Source: Suilimivivens sp964571145
Lineage (GTDB): Bacteria > Bacillota > Clostridia > Lachnospirales > Lachnospiraceae
DNA: 64,000 bases
Assembly: GCA_964571145.1 (NCBI GenBank)
Contig: CAZNAP010000002.1
Span: forward strand, 13,258-77,257
Direction: 5' to 3'
In this document: positions 14,585-24,537 of the stretch, one piece after another
Layout: every line of letters starts with the position of its first letter
Position numbering within the stretch: the stretch's first letter is position 1
The notes under the pieces: model-generated
Seen by the model: only the letters and a program-made list of their open reading frames with translations
What the model was told of the DNA's origin: nothing
Databases searched by the model: none
Program-made: the position numbers and the translations under genes

Positions 14585-17287
14585 GTGAGCAATATTGACA
14601 GTACTGTTTTTAAGCAGGATATCGCTCCACTTCTTCAAAGTTTGATAGAGGGCAAAGAACTTGAAAAGTGGCAGAAGCTTTTTTGTAGCGTGACGAATGT
14701 TTTCATCTGTTGTATGAACGGAAATGGCCTACAAATTACGGACTTCAGCGGAAAAGCAGACGAAATCGAAAAGATTAACAAAATATTGGATTTTGATCAG
14801 ATACAAGGTATGATTACGAGAATATCTGAAAGTACCTTGGAGGATCAAGCCATTGAATCCACCGCTTTCCCCAATTTGCGGCTGGCAATTATATCTTTTA
14901 AAATCAGTGGCAAGTCAGTGTTAAACTGGCTTGTTTGTGGTGTGATTTCAGATGCAGAGGATATAGATGACTATTCTAATGCACCGTTGGAAGGCTTTGA
15001 ATGTACCATCAACGAAAGACAATTTAGTAAAGTTGTAGATGCGTTGCGAGATACTACGGGAGCCTTGCTCAATTATAAATTGACAGTTCTGGATGCACAG
15101 GCAGAGAGTAGAAGAAGCCGTTATTCCGAACAGGAAATGAGCGAAACATTAAAGAGAACAGAAGCGCTGACAGAAGTGGTTCAGCTTCTTGAAAATGAAG
15201 AATCTATTGAAGAAGTTATGATTAAACTACTGAAAGCCGCCGGCCAGTTCTTGGATATCAGCGTAGCTGAGCTTTGTCGATTACATAAAGACGGTGAGCA
15301 TATGGATATTATTGCCCACTGGTGCATGGACGAGAGTCTGTGGGAAGATAAACAAATCGGAAACCGTAAGTGTCCTTCTTTTTTCCAAGGGGAACGAACC
15401 GTTGTATTATCCCAAAATTCGTTAATGAGTATGCGGGAACGTGAGGAAATTCAAGCATGGGGTCTAAAAGCTGTTATTACCATGCCCATCATCATTAACG
15501 GTTCTGCCAATATGTATGTTTGCTTTGGCGAGAAGGTGAAAGACCGCGTATGGAAACTGGAAGAAATTAAGTTTTTAAATGATTCGGTCAAGGTTTTACA
15601 GAGTATTTTAACCCGCCGCATTCAGAAAAACTCACTGGCAAGTTCCTATGCATCGTTGGAAACAATACTGGATAATGTCGGTAGTGCCATTTATGTGAAA
15701 GATTTAGACTCCGACACAGTTTTGTTTGCCAATCGGAATATGCGTCACACTTTTGAGAAAGAATTAAAGGATGGAAGCCTAAGCGGATTATTGAGACAGG
15801 GGCTTCAGTCTGAGAGCGGCATCAGCGAGATATATCATACGAAATGTGAGCGTTGGTATGATTTATATTATACAAGAATCAAGTGGGTGGACGGAAGTCC
15901 GGTACTCTTATGTGCATTGTATGATATTACGGAAAAGAAGATTTACCAGAGAAAAATTGAGCAGCAGGCCTATACTGATTTCCTGACGGGGTTATATAAT
16001 CGTATGTGCTGCGAACGTGATTTGGCTAAATATGTAGATGAAGCTCGAATTACAGGTGATAGAGGCGCGTTATTCTATCTGGATTTGGATGATTTCAAGC
16101 ATATTAATGACGGATTGGGACATCAGTACGGAGATGTTTTGCTGAAAGCAATTTCACATAGCTTGCAACGAATCGAAGGAATAGAAAGTACCTGTTACCG
16201 AATGGGTGGAGATGAATTTGTCATTATTATTCCGCCGGAACAATATGATAAATTCGAACAAATTATTGCAGATATAAAAGATATTTTTATGAAACCCTGG
16301 TTCTTAAAGGATGCAGATTATTACTGTACCATGAGTATGGGTATCGTTGAATTCCCGAATGAAGGGAATGCGGTGCATGAACTGATTAAAAAAGCAGATA
16401 TTGCCATGTATGAGGCTAAGAAATGTGGCAAAAATAGAATTGCTCAATATTCTGATAATATTGATTCTGCCTCCGGTAAGCGTCTGGATATGGAAAAGAA
16501 CATGCGTGATGCCACTACACAGGGCTATAAAGAATTTGAAGTTTATTATCAACCAATTATTGATATTCAAAAGCCGACCCTGCCTTGTACAGGTGCGGAA
16601 GCACTGATTCGATGGAACAGTGCCGAACTTGGTTTTATTCCTCCGGCTGAATTTATTCCGCTGGCTGAGTACTTAGGTTTGATTAATCCAATTGGAAACT
16701 ATGTACTGTTAGAAGCCTGTCGTCAATGTAAGATATGGAATGACAACGGATATCCGAATTATAAAATCAATGTCAATCTTTCAGTTGTGCAACTTTTACA
16801 AGCTGATATCGTAGATATTGTAGAAAAGACACTGAAGGAAACAAAGATATTACCACATAATCTGACATTAGAGGTAACGGAAAGTCTTGCAATTAATGAT
16901 ATGGAACGCATGAAGGAAATTCTGGCTAAAATCAAAAAGCTGGGTGTGCGAATTGCTCTGGATGATTTCGGAACCGGTTATTCTTCTTTAAATCACATCA
17001 GAGAAATTCCGTTTGATGTTATTAAGGTAGATCAAAGCTTTATTAAGGATTTGGAGCGAGATGCTTATGCAAAATCGTTTATTTCCATGGTGGCAGAACT
17101 GGCCGAAGCCATTGGCGTTAATCTATGCGTGGAAGGTGTGGAAACTAAGGTGCAATATGAAATATTGTCAGGTTTTAGAGTGAGTCTGGTACAGGGTTAC
17201 TATTTTGACAGACCTATGACGCAGGACGCTTTTGAAGCAAAATATACACCGGATTTAGGAGCAAACTTAACAAAAGAAATCAGTTAA
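14585..17287 (+). CDS. Diguanylate cyclase/phosphodiesterase with sensory N-terminus (GGDEF-EAL)
   Basis: The 900-residue protein is a c-di-GMP turnover enzyme. Residues 1-160 resemble a PocR-type ligand-binding domain. A GAF domain (about 185-340) and a PAS domain (about 350-455, ILDNVGSAIYVKDLDSDTV) follow. The GGDEF domain has an intact RMGGDEF signature (GGDEF at 541-545). The EAL domain shows EALIRWN (EAL at 672-674) and DDFGTGYSSLNHI. Both active sites look complete. The start is a GTG at 14585, 11 nt after GGGAG. It is followed by the DHH gene after 11 bp and then the TIR gene after 22 bp, so the three are probably one transcript. Confidence 0.92.
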   Translation: MSNIDSTVFKQDIAPLLQSLIEGKELEKWQKLFCSVTNVFICCMNGNGLQITDFSGKADEIEKINKILDFDQIQGMITRISESTLEDQAIESTAFPNLRLAIISFKISGKSVLNWLVCGVISDAEDIDDYSNAPLEGFECTINERQFSKVVDALRDTTGALLNYKLTVLDAQAESRRSRYSEQEMSETLKRTEALTEVVQLLENEESIEEVMIKLLKAAGQFLDISVAELCRLHKDGEHMDIIAHWCMDESLWEDKQIGNRKCPSFFQGERTVVLSQNSLMSMREREEIQAWGLKAVITMPIIINGSANMYVCFGEKVKDRVWKLEEIKFLNDSVKVLQSILTRRIQKNSLASSYASLETILDNVGSAIYVKDLDSDTVLFANRNMRHTFEKELKDGSLSGLLRQGLQSESGISEIYHTKCERWYDLYYTRIKWVDGSPVLLCALYDITEKKIYQRKIEQQAYTDFLTGLYNRMCCERDLAKYVDEARITGDRGALFYLDLDDFKHINDGLGHQYGDVLLKAISHSLQRIEGIESTCYRMGGDEFVIIIPPEQYDKFEQIIADIKDIFMKPWFLKDADYYCTMSMGIVEFPNEGNAVHELIKKADIAMYEAKKCGKNRIAQYSDNIDSASGKRLDMEKNMRDATTQGYKEFEVYYQPIIDIQKPTLPCTGAEALIRWNSAELGFIPPAEFIPLAEYLGLINPIGNYVLLEACRQCKIWNDNGYPNYKINVNLSVVQLLQADIVDIVEKTLKETKILPHNLTLEVTESLAINDMERMKEILAKIKKLGVRIALDDFGTGYSSLNHIREIPFDVIKVDQSFIKDLERDAYAKSFISMVAELAEAIGVNLCVEGVETKVQYEILSGFRVSLVQGYYFDRPMTQDAFEAKYTPDLGANLTKEIS

Positions 17288-17298
17288 CAGGAGCCCAC

Positions 17299-18810
17299 AT
17301 GAAATTACGAGAACTGGAAGCATATAATCCGATAACTATACAATGTCATGATAATCCTGATGCCGACGCGTTGGCATCAGGATTTGGACTATATACCTAT
17401 TTTCTAAAACAAGGAAAACAGGTATCACTTGTTTATGCTGGTAGAAATCAGATTCAAAAAACCAATTTGATGTTAATGGTTGAGAAATTGCATATCCCCA
17501 TAACCTATTTAGAGTTGCCTTATCATAGGGTGAAAGGTTTGCTGATTACAGTGGATTGTCAGTATGGTTCCGGTAATGTGGCGTTGTTGGAAGCGGACAA
17601 GGTTGCGGTAATTGATCATCATCAGATAGAAGGGCCGGAACAAGAATTATCAGAAATCCGTTCACAGCTTGGAAGTTGTTCTACACTGGTTTGGAGAATG
17701 ATGACAGAAGAAGGCTATACTTTTGAGGAAGATGCGGAGCTTGGTACAGCACTTTACTATGGCCTTTTTTCAGATACAAACCAATTTTCAGAAATATACA
17801 ATCCGTTAGATATGGATATGCGAGATGCTGTTCCCTGTCAAAAATCTCTCATTAATTTATTCAAGAATTCAAACTTATCACGAGCAGAATTGGAAATAGC
17901 GGGAATTGCTCTGATTAAACATATTTTTAATGAGGTCTATCATTATGCGATTATTCGCTCGTATCCATGCGACCCTAATATACTTGGTCTAATCAGCGAT
18001 TTTCTGTTACAGGTTGATAATGTTCATACCTGTGTGGTATATAACGAATTACCTGACGGAATTAAGTTCTCTGTCAGAAGTTGTGTGAAGGAAGTACATG
18101 CCAATGAACTGGCAGCCTTCTTAGCCGAAGATATTGGCTCCGGCGGTGGGCACAGTGAGAAGGCAGGCGGCTTTATTCAAAATAAAAAATATGAAGCCAA
18201 GTATCCGGGAATCCATTCTGAAGCCTTTTTTAGTGACAGAATGAATGAATATTACAACAGTAGCGAAATTATTGATGCCCCAACTTATGAAATCGATATT
18301 TCAGATATGAAGCCCTATGTGAAGAAACGTCTGCCTGTCGGCTATGTGGTTGCAACGGATGTGCTGCCGGTAGGAAGCCCCATTACCATTCGTACATTGG
18401 AGGGTGATGTGGATATGACAGTGGAGCCGGATTTGATTATCATGATTGGCATCAAGGGCGAGGTTTATCCAAGCAGAAGAGATAAATTTGAAAAGAATTA
18501 TAGAATTGTACCGGAGAAATATGTGATGAATGAATGCAGTGTCACTGATTACATCCCTACAATTCGAAATCGAATAGACGGTTCGGTGAAAATTATTACA
18601 GACTATGCAGGCGTATGTATACCAAAGGGTGAAACCCATATTCATGCCAGACAGCTGGACCATATTGTTAAAGTTTTTACTACTTGGGATCGGGAAAAGT
18701 ATATGCTGGGCAAAAAGGGAGATTATCTGGCAGTACGATGTGATGATTTGCATGATATTTATGTGGTGGAAAAAGATATTTTCTATATGACATATGAAGA
18801 AATGAAATAG
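17299..18810 (+). CDS. DHH-DHHA1 family phosphoesterase with extra C-terminal domain
   Basis: DHH-DHHA1 enzymes degrade short RNAs or cyclic-dinucleotide products (NrnA, GdpP-type domains). The 503-residue protein shows CHDNPDADALASG (His17, Asp21, Asp23), VDCQ (Asp86), DHHQ (106-108) and the DHHA1 signature GGGHSEKAGG (282-291), so the metal site looks intact. Beyond residue 320 a roughly 180-residue region has two weakly similar halves, each ending like KGEVYPSRRDKF and KGDYLAVRCDD, which standard NrnA lacks. It sits between a GGDEF-EAL protein and a TIR protein at 11 and 22 bp, which suggests it clears a nucleotide signal or its linear product. The substrate is inferred. Confidence 0.9.
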   Translation: MKLRELEAYNPITIQCHDNPDADALASGFGLYTYFLKQGKQVSLVYAGRNQIQKTNLMLMVEKLHIPITYLELPYHRVKGLLITVDCQYGSGNVALLEADKVAVIDHHQIEGPEQELSEIRSQLGSCSTLVWRMMTEEGYTFEEDAELGTALYYGLFSDTNQFSEIYNPLDMDMRDAVPCQKSLINLFKNSNLSRAELEIAGIALIKHIFNEVYHYAIIRSYPCDPNILGLISDFLLQVDNVHTCVVYNELPDGIKFSVRSCVKEVHANELAAFLAEDIGSGGGHSEKAGGFIQNKKYEAKYPGIHSEAFFSDRMNEYYNSSEIIDAPTYEIDISDMKPYVKKRLPVGYVVATDVLPVGSPITIRTLEGDVDMTVEPDLIIMIGIKGEVYPSRRDKFEKNYRIVPEKYVMNECSVTDYIPTIRNRIDGSVKIITDYAGVCIPKGETHIHARQLDHIVKVFTTWDREKYMLGKKGDYLAVRCDDLHDIYVVEKDIFYMTYEEMK

Positions 18811-18832
18811 AAAACGAAGGGGAAGCGAAGCA

Positions 18833-21829
18833 ATGTCTAATGATAAAAATACTACAAATACCGTGACATATGATGCTTTTATCAGCTATCGACATACAGA
18901 ACCGGACATGTTTGTGGCGAAACAGCTTCACAGGGAAATGGAAGCCTTCCGTTTACCACACAGTGTCATTAAGAAAATCGGAGATAGCAAGAAGACCAGA
19001 ATCAACAGAGTATTCCGCGATCAGGATGAATTACCTTTAGCAAGTAATTTGGAGGAGCCAATTAAAATAGCTTTGGCGGCTTCTGATTTTCTAATTGTCA
19101 TTTGCTCGCCCAGACTACCGTTATCAGAGTGGTGTAAAAAAGAAATCGAAACCTTTATAGAAATAAAAGGAAGAGAACACATTCTGGCAGTGTTAATCGA
19201 AGGAGAGCCACAGGACTCTTTTCCGGAACTTCTGTGCTTTAGAGAAGAAGAACAGGTGCAGGCAGACGGCAGTGTTCAAACTGTTAAAATTCCCATTGAG
19301 CCATTGGCGGCAGATGTACGGGGCAAAAATCGACAGGAAGTAAAACGTAAAATCAAAGAAGAAATCATCAGACTTGCAGCACCAATGTTTGGCTGTGCTT
19401 ATGATGACTTAAAGCAAAGACATAGAGAACGTAAAATCAAGAGAATATTGACTATAGCAGGTCTGGGAAGTGCAGTTTGTTTGTTGTTTGGTGCAGTAAG
19501 CACCATGATGGCACTGCGTATTCAGAAGCAAAATCAGGAAATCAGTCGACAGTCAGAGCAGATTGTTGCCCAAAATGATGAAATACAGCAACAATATCAG
19601 AGTGCTATGATTACCAATGCAGAATTGACAGCTACAGGTGCTTTGTCCATGCTGGCGGAAGGCGACCGCGTAGAGGCAGTCAGAAGCGTCAGAAGTGTAT
19701 TGCCTGATACGAAAACAGATGCAGACATGCCTTATGTGGCATCGGCGGAATATGCTTTGAGCGAGAGTTTGCAGGTCTATGCAGATGGAAGTCTCATAGA
19801 ACCAAGGCTCAATATGAAGCATGATTCTAATTTGTCATTTATGACACCTTCTCCTGACCGTATGAAGCTGTTAACGGTAGATGATTCCTCTATGGTCACC
19901 ATTTGGGATACCGAATCGGGTAAAAAAATTCTGCGAATAGAGGATTATGTACAGAAAACCTTGTTAGAAGACACCAATATCGTATTTTTGGACAATAACA
20001 GAGTTGCCTGTTTGTCCCATAATGAAGAGGAAAATTGTAAAGAAATTGCGATATTTAGCCTAACTGACGGAGCCAAAGAAAGTTTCAATACAGATGATGC
20101 CGGTTCTCTCTATAGTGACGGCGAAGGCAGTTTGGTCATTCTGGGTTCTGAGAATGTATATTTTTGGAAAGATGGACAATTTCAGGGAGAATTTTCGGAC
20201 TCTGAAGCTTATACAAATATTATGTATGCAAGTGCTTTTAATGAAGATAAGAGCTTATTTGCCTTTGCACAATATGCGAATGAGGATAATCAGGCAAATC
20301 GAGTGGTAGTACTGGATACAAATAGCGGAGAAATGGTGCACTGCTACCCTATGACTTATCATAGTTTTGAGAAAATGCGATTCATGGGCGATGTTCTATA
20401 TGTCATAAATAACAAGGGCTATGATGATTTTGATATCGATTTCAGTAATCAGAATCTTCTAGATTTGGAATATAACGGATTACTGATTGCCTGTGATTTA
20501 CAGTCTTATGAAGGCATTTTATGGACATATGACAATGCAGGTGTGAGTTTGAAAGATGCCATTAGATTGGGGAGCGGTGAAAGTAATATACTAGTGGCAA
20601 ATGGAGCTTCAACAATTGTCTTAATCAATTCATTAGATGGCACGATGGTGGCTAGTTATGATTTTGGAGAAGCAATTGCGGATGTTATTACCTATAGTAG
20701 TTCCGAATGGATTACAATTTATTTGAGGCAGGGAGAATTTTATTTGGCACGTTTATCGGATGGCGTGTTAAATGTAACAAAATCGAACCAAAAGTTAGAT
20801 GTATGTAAAAGTGGTATTATGCAACTGACAATTTGTAATAATATGATTATTCTTTTGCCAAATGCCGGTGTCAACGTAACAGAGGTAGCCTACCTACAGG
20901 GACCACAGGTTGAAGAATTTATGGAATGTGGGACTACGCTAAAGCAACCGGAGTTAAATGGAAATAACGAGCAGGTATTATTTAGCAGCTATTGGAATTA
21001 TGAATATCATGTAATGGATGCGGAAAGCGGAGAAATCCAGTTTACAATCACACCGGATATTGAGAATACCTCAGACAGTGGCTTTGTAGGTGAATCGGAT
21101 GATACAATTGCTATTCTGGCATATAAAAAGGCATATTTATACTCATCTGAGGACGGGGCGTTGCAAAAGGAATACGAAGTGGAAACTGGTCCAACCAGTT
21201 ATACACTGGAAGGAAAAGACAGGCAGTTCATTTTGTGCACTGATAAGGAATTACTCCGTATTTATAATACTATGACGGGAGAGCTACTACATGAAGTGGT
21301 TCCGGACGGGATTGTGAAAAGAACTGATAGCGTAGATTTGGATGCATCCGGGACAAGACTGGCCGTTACCATAGCTGCTGATAAATCCCTTACGATTTAT
21401 GACGTTGAAACAGGTAATAAGAAAACAGAATTAGAAATGAATGCTTCTTTTGTTTCGGATTTGTTCTTTTATCCGGAGAAGAAAGAAGATGGCAGTACAA
21501 AATTGTTTGTGGTATATAAAGATAGAAGTATGGAATTATATGAATTAAGTGCAGAGGATGTATTGACGCTTACACATACTTATGAACCCTTTTCCTATTT
21601 ACCGGAGTCTGTCATTGCAGGGCCGAATGATACTTATGTTTTGATATGCGCCGAAGCAGGCTATTATATGCAACAGGATGAGTTGACTGCATGTATACCA
21701 AATTTAAAGATTGCCAATTGGGAAAAGAATGAATTTCTGGCAGGCAATGGGGAAATACTCTATAAAATGCCAATTTACAGCTATGAAATGTTGCTGGAAG
21801 AAGCGGATTCTTATCTGGAACAACGCTGA
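18833..21829 (+). CDS. TIR domain - transmembrane - beta-propeller protein
   Basis: The 998-residue protein begins with a TIR domain (residues 12-135: TYDAFISYRHTEPD, FRDQDELPLASNL, then SEWCKKEIE). The Glu after the Trp-Cys pair (E104) is in the place of the catalytic Glu of NAD-consuming TIR domains. One transmembrane helix (about 203-228) and a coiled coil (about 230-262) follow. The remaining 700 residues carry repeated WD40-like or quinoprotein-type beta-propeller blades (for example TVDDSSMVTIWDTESGKKIL). The TIR would be cytoplasmic and the propeller outside or at the membrane face. It is the last gene of the GGDEF-EAL/DHH/TIR set. Whether it is a NADase or a scaffold is not shown by sequence. 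Confidence 0.88.
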   Translation: MSNDKNTTNTVTYDAFISYRHTEPDMFVAKQLHREMEAFRLPHSVIKKIGDSKKTRINRVFRDQDELPLASNLEEPIKIALAASDFLIVICSPRLPLSEWCKKEIETFIEIKGREHILAVLIEGEPQDSFPELLCFREEEQVQADGSVQTVKIPIEPLAADVRGKNRQEVKRKIKEEIIRLAAPMFGCAYDDLKQRHRERKIKRILTIAGLGSAVCLLFGAVSTMMALRIQKQNQEISRQSEQIVAQNDEIQQQYQSAMITNAELTATGALSMLAEGDRVEAVRSVRSVLPDTKTDADMPYVASAEYALSESLQVYADGSLIEPRLNMKHDSNLSFMTPSPDRMKLLTVDDSSMVTIWDTESGKKILRIEDYVQKTLLEDTNIVFLDNNRVACLSHNEEENCKEIAIFSLTDGAKESFNTDDAGSLYSDGEGSLVILGSENVYFWKDGQFQGEFSDSEAYTNIMYASAFNEDKSLFAFAQYANEDNQANRVVVLDTNSGEMVHCYPMTYHSFEKMRFMGDVLYVINNKGYDDFDIDFSNQNLLDLEYNGLLIACDLQSYEGILWTYDNAGVSLKDAIRLGSGESNILVANGASTIVLINSLDGTMVASYDFGEAIADVITYSSSEWITIYLRQGEFYLARLSDGVLNVTKSNQKLDVCKSGIMQLTICNNMIILLPNAGVNVTEVAYLQGPQVEEFMECGTTLKQPELNGNNEQVLFSSYWNYEYHVMDAESGEIQFTITPDIENTSDSGFVGESDDTIAILAYKKAYLYSSEDGALQKEYEVETGPTSYTLEGKDRQFILCTDKELLRIYNTMTGELLHEVVPDGIVKRTDSVDLDASGTRLAVTIAADKSLTIYDVETGNKKTELEMNASFVSDLFFYPEKKEDGSTKLFVVYKDRSMELYELSAEDVLTLTHTYEPFSYLPESVIAGPNDTYVLICAEAGYYMQQDELTACIPNLKIANWEKNEFLAGNGEILYKMPIYSYEMLLEEADSYLEQR

Positions 21830-21866
21830 TAGTTTTTGATACCGTCTTTATTATTCCGAGCGGCTA

Positions 21867-21875
21867 TGCTATAAT
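21867..21875 (+). promoter_or_regulatory. Extended -10 promoter of glnS
   Basis: TGCTATAAT is an extended -10 element; the region 17 nt upstream (TTTATT) is a weak -35. The same TATGCTATAAT string appears before tig at 40381-40391. Confidence 0.55.
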
Positions 21876-21922
21876 ATTAGTCACTGACACGATTTGAATA
21901 TGGTTTGTTAAATAAAGAATTT

Positions 21923-21970
21923 GAGGAGGAGAGCTTGCAGTATTTTGTGAGCGCAATCAAAAATGAGTGA
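21923..21970 (+). promoter_or_regulatory. Possible 11-codon leader ORF coupled to glnS
   Basis: The strong site GAGGAGGAGAG (21923-21933) is 29 nt from the glnS ATG, too far to serve it. It is directly before a TTG (21935) that opens an 11-codon frame reading MQYFVSAIKNE, whose TGA (21968-21970) lies just inside glnS (ATG at 21963). Translational coupling of glnS to this leader is inferred. Confidence 0.45.
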
Positions 21971-23660
21971 AATAGATAATCAGTTAAATGAGGAAGAAAA
22001 AACAGTAGTATCCCGCCATTTTATTGAGCAGATGATTGATAAAGATCTGGAAGAAGGTGTTTATGACAATGTGCATACCAGATTCCCACCGGAACCCAAT
22101 GGTTATCTGCATATTGGACATGCCAAAAGCATTTTACTGAATTATGGACTGGCCAAAGAGTATAATGGTAAATTTAATATGCGATTTGATGATACCAATC
22201 CTACCAAGGAGAAAAGTGAATTTGTGGAATCCATTCTGGCAGATATTAAATGGCTGGGAGCAGATTGGGAAGATAGATTGTTTTTTGCATCCAATTACTT
22301 TGAAGAAATGTATGAAGGTGCCGTAAAACTGATTAAAAAGGGCAAGGCATATATCTCAGAATTGAGTGCGGAAGAAATGAGAGAATACCGTGGAACCTTA
22401 ACGGAACCAGGAAAAAATGATCCAAACCGCGAACGAAGTATAGAAGAGAACCTTGACTTATTTGAGAAAATGAAGAATGGCGAGTTTGCAGATGGCGAGC
22501 GGACATTACGTGCAAAAATAGATATGAGTTCACCGAATATCAATATGAGAGACCCGATTCTTTATCGTGTAGCACATATGACGCACCATAATACAGGAGA
22601 TAAATGGTGTATTTATCCCATGTATGATTATGCGCATCCCATAGAAGATGCAATTGAAGGAATCACACATTCAATTTGTACCTTGGAGTTTGAAGACCAC
22701 AGACCGCTCTATGACTGGGTAGTAAGAGAACTGGAATATCCCAATCCGCCCAGACAGATTGAGTTTGCTAAGTTGTATCTGACCAATGTGGTAACAGGCA
22801 AAAGATATATTAAGAAACTGGTTGAAGAAGGCATTGTAGACGGATGGGATGACCCCAGACTGGTCTCTATAGCAGCACTTAGAAGAAGAGGCTTTACCCC
22901 TGAATCCATTAAAATGTTTGTGGATTTATGTGGCGTATCAAAGAGTAATTCTTCCACAGATTATGCAATGCTTGAGTATTGTATCAGAGAAGATTTGAAG
23001 CTGAAACGTCCGCGTATGATGGCAGTTCTAGATCCGGTTAAGTTGATTATTGATAACTATCCGGAGAATGAGTCAGAGATGCTGGAAGTAGCTAATAATC
23101 TCGAGAATGAAGAAATGGGTAGCCGTCAAGTACCCTTTGGTCGTGAGTTATACATTGAGCGAGATGACTTTATGGAAGAACCGCCCAAGAAATACTTCCG
23201 TTTATTTCCGGGAAATGAAGTGCGTTTAATGAATGCTTATTTCGTAACCTGCACCGGCTGCGTGAAGGATGAAAACGGTCAAATAACTGAGGTGCATTGT
23301 ACTTATGATCCGGAGACCAAGTGTGGAACCGGGTTTACAGGCCGAAAAGTGAAGGGAACCATTCATTGGGTACCGGTTAAAGAGGCAATTCAGTCAGAAG
23401 TACGTTTGTATGAAAACATTATTGATGAGGAAAAGGGTGTTTATAATGAAGACGGAAGTCTGAACTTAAATCCCAATTCACTCACAGTATTAAAGAATTG
23501 TTATTTAGAGCCTGCCTTGAAGGAGGCTAAAGCATATGAGAGTTTTCAGTTTGTAAGACAGGGATTTTTCTGTGTAGATGCGAAAGATACCGTTCAGGAT
23601 AAACCGGTATTTAATAGAATTGTATCGTTGAAGAGTTCCTATGCATTACCAAAAGCTTAG
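21963..23660 (+). CDS. glnS: Glutaminyl-tRNA synthetase
   Basis: It charges tRNA-Gln with glutamine. The 565-residue class I synthetase shows PPEPNGYLHIGHAKSI (HIGH motif near residue 51) and RFDDTNPTKE. GWDDPRLVSIAALRRRGFTPESI and VSKSNS (the KMSKS-equivalent) follow. The anticodon-binding beta barrels occupy the C-terminal third. A dedicated GlnRS means this organism need not make Gln-tRNA-Gln by the amidotransferase route. The ATG at 21963 has no ribosome site at the normal distance; see the leader ORF entry. Confidence 0.95.
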   Translation: MSEIDNQLNEEEKTVVSRHFIEQMIDKDLEEGVYDNVHTRFPPEPNGYLHIGHAKSILLNYGLAKEYNGKFNMRFDDTNPTKEKSEFVESILADIKWLGADWEDRLFFASNYFEEMYEGAVKLIKKGKAYISELSAEEMREYRGTLTEPGKNDPNRERSIEENLDLFEKMKNGEFADGERTLRAKIDMSSPNINMRDPILYRVAHMTHHNTGDKWCIYPMYDYAHPIEDAIEGITHSICTLEFEDHRPLYDWVVRELEYPNPPRQIEFAKLYLTNVVTGKRYIKKLVEEGIVDGWDDPRLVSIAALRRRGFTPESIKMFVDLCGVSKSNSSTDYAMLEYCIREDLKLKRPRMMAVLDPVKLIIDNYPENESEMLEVANNLENEEMGSRQVPFGRELYIERDDFMEEPPKKYFRLFPGNEVRLMNAYFVTCTGCVKDENGQITEVHCTYDPETKCGTGFTGRKVKGTIHWVPVKEAIQSEVRLYENIIDEEKGVYNEDGSLNLNPNSLTVLKNCYLEPALKEAKAYESFQFVRQGFFCVDAKDTVQDKPVFNRIVSLKSSYALPKA

Positions 23661-23671
23661 GAGGTAAATGA

Positions 23672-24535
23672 ATGGGTGGATTATTATCTGGATTAGGCAA
23701 ATTAGGCCTTGAAAATCTGGAAGAAATGGATTTATACGAAGCACCTGCTGCAAAGAAAGAACAAGCGGGAAGTAATAATGCTCCTAAAACTCCGGTTAAA
23801 AGTGAAGCAGATTTCTTGTTTGATAAAACCACAGAATGCCCGGTTTGCTATAAAGAGTTTAAAGCTAAAACAATGAAAGTCGGCAAAGCAAAATTATCGC
23901 ATACAGACTTAGATTTACGTCCGATTTATGATGATATCGAGCCATTGAAATATGATGTGATTTTATGCCCACATTGTGGTTATACAGCGCTGAGTCGATA
24001 CTTTAAAGGAATTACTGCTTCTCAGGGCAAGTTAATCAAGGAGAGAATCTCACAAGCTTATCACAGAGCAGAGGTGAAAGAGGATACCTATACCTATGAA
24101 GAAGCAATGGATCGCTATAAACTCAGTTTGGCAAATGCAATTGTGAAGCATGCTAAAGCCAGCGAGAAGGCGTATATTTGTCTAAAAGCCGGTTGGCTTT
24201 TAAGAAGTCAGGCAGACTATCTGGCATCTACCGGCGAACTGAATTCTGCGCGTGCAGCTGAGTTAAAGGGACAGGAAAACGAATTTTTAAAGAATGCTTT
24301 GGAAGGATTTATTACTGCCAGACAATCGGAAGGCTATCCCATGTGTGGAATGGATCAGTCGACGATGGAGTACATAGTTGCTGTATTGAGTATGGAATTT
24401 GAACAATTTGAATTATCATCACATATTATTGCAGAACTACTCACATCTAATACGGCTACCAGCCGTATGAAAGAGAAGGCGCGTGATGTAAAAGAGCTTT
24501 TAATTGCCAGAATCAAGGATAAAAAGGCGAATTAG
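23672..24535 (+). CDS. DUF2225 protein
   Basis: The 287-residue soluble protein has two CxxC pairs, ECPVCYKEFKAKTMKVGK and ILCPHCGYTALSRYFKG (about residues 55-115), that probably bind zinc. A helical C-terminal part rich in TPR-like repeats follows (AYICLKAGWLLRSQADYL). This is the DUF2225 family, widespread in Clostridia with unknown role. It follows glnS by 11 bp with its own GGAGGT site and ends 2 bp before the MocR gene. Confidence 0.9.
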   Translation: MGGLLSGLGKLGLENLEEMDLYEAPAAKKEQAGSNNAPKTPVKSEADFLFDKTTECPVCYKEFKAKTMKVGKAKLSHTDLDLRPIYDDIEPLKYDVILCPHCGYTALSRYFKGITASQGKLIKERISQAYHRAEVKEDTYTYEEAMDRYKLSLANAIVKHAKASEKAYICLKAGWLLRSQADYLASTGELNSARAAELKGQENEFLKNALEGFITARQSEGYPMCGMDQSTMEYIVAVLSMEFEQFELSSHIIAELLTSNTATSRMKEKARDVKELLIARIKDKKAN

Positions 24536-24537
24536 GC

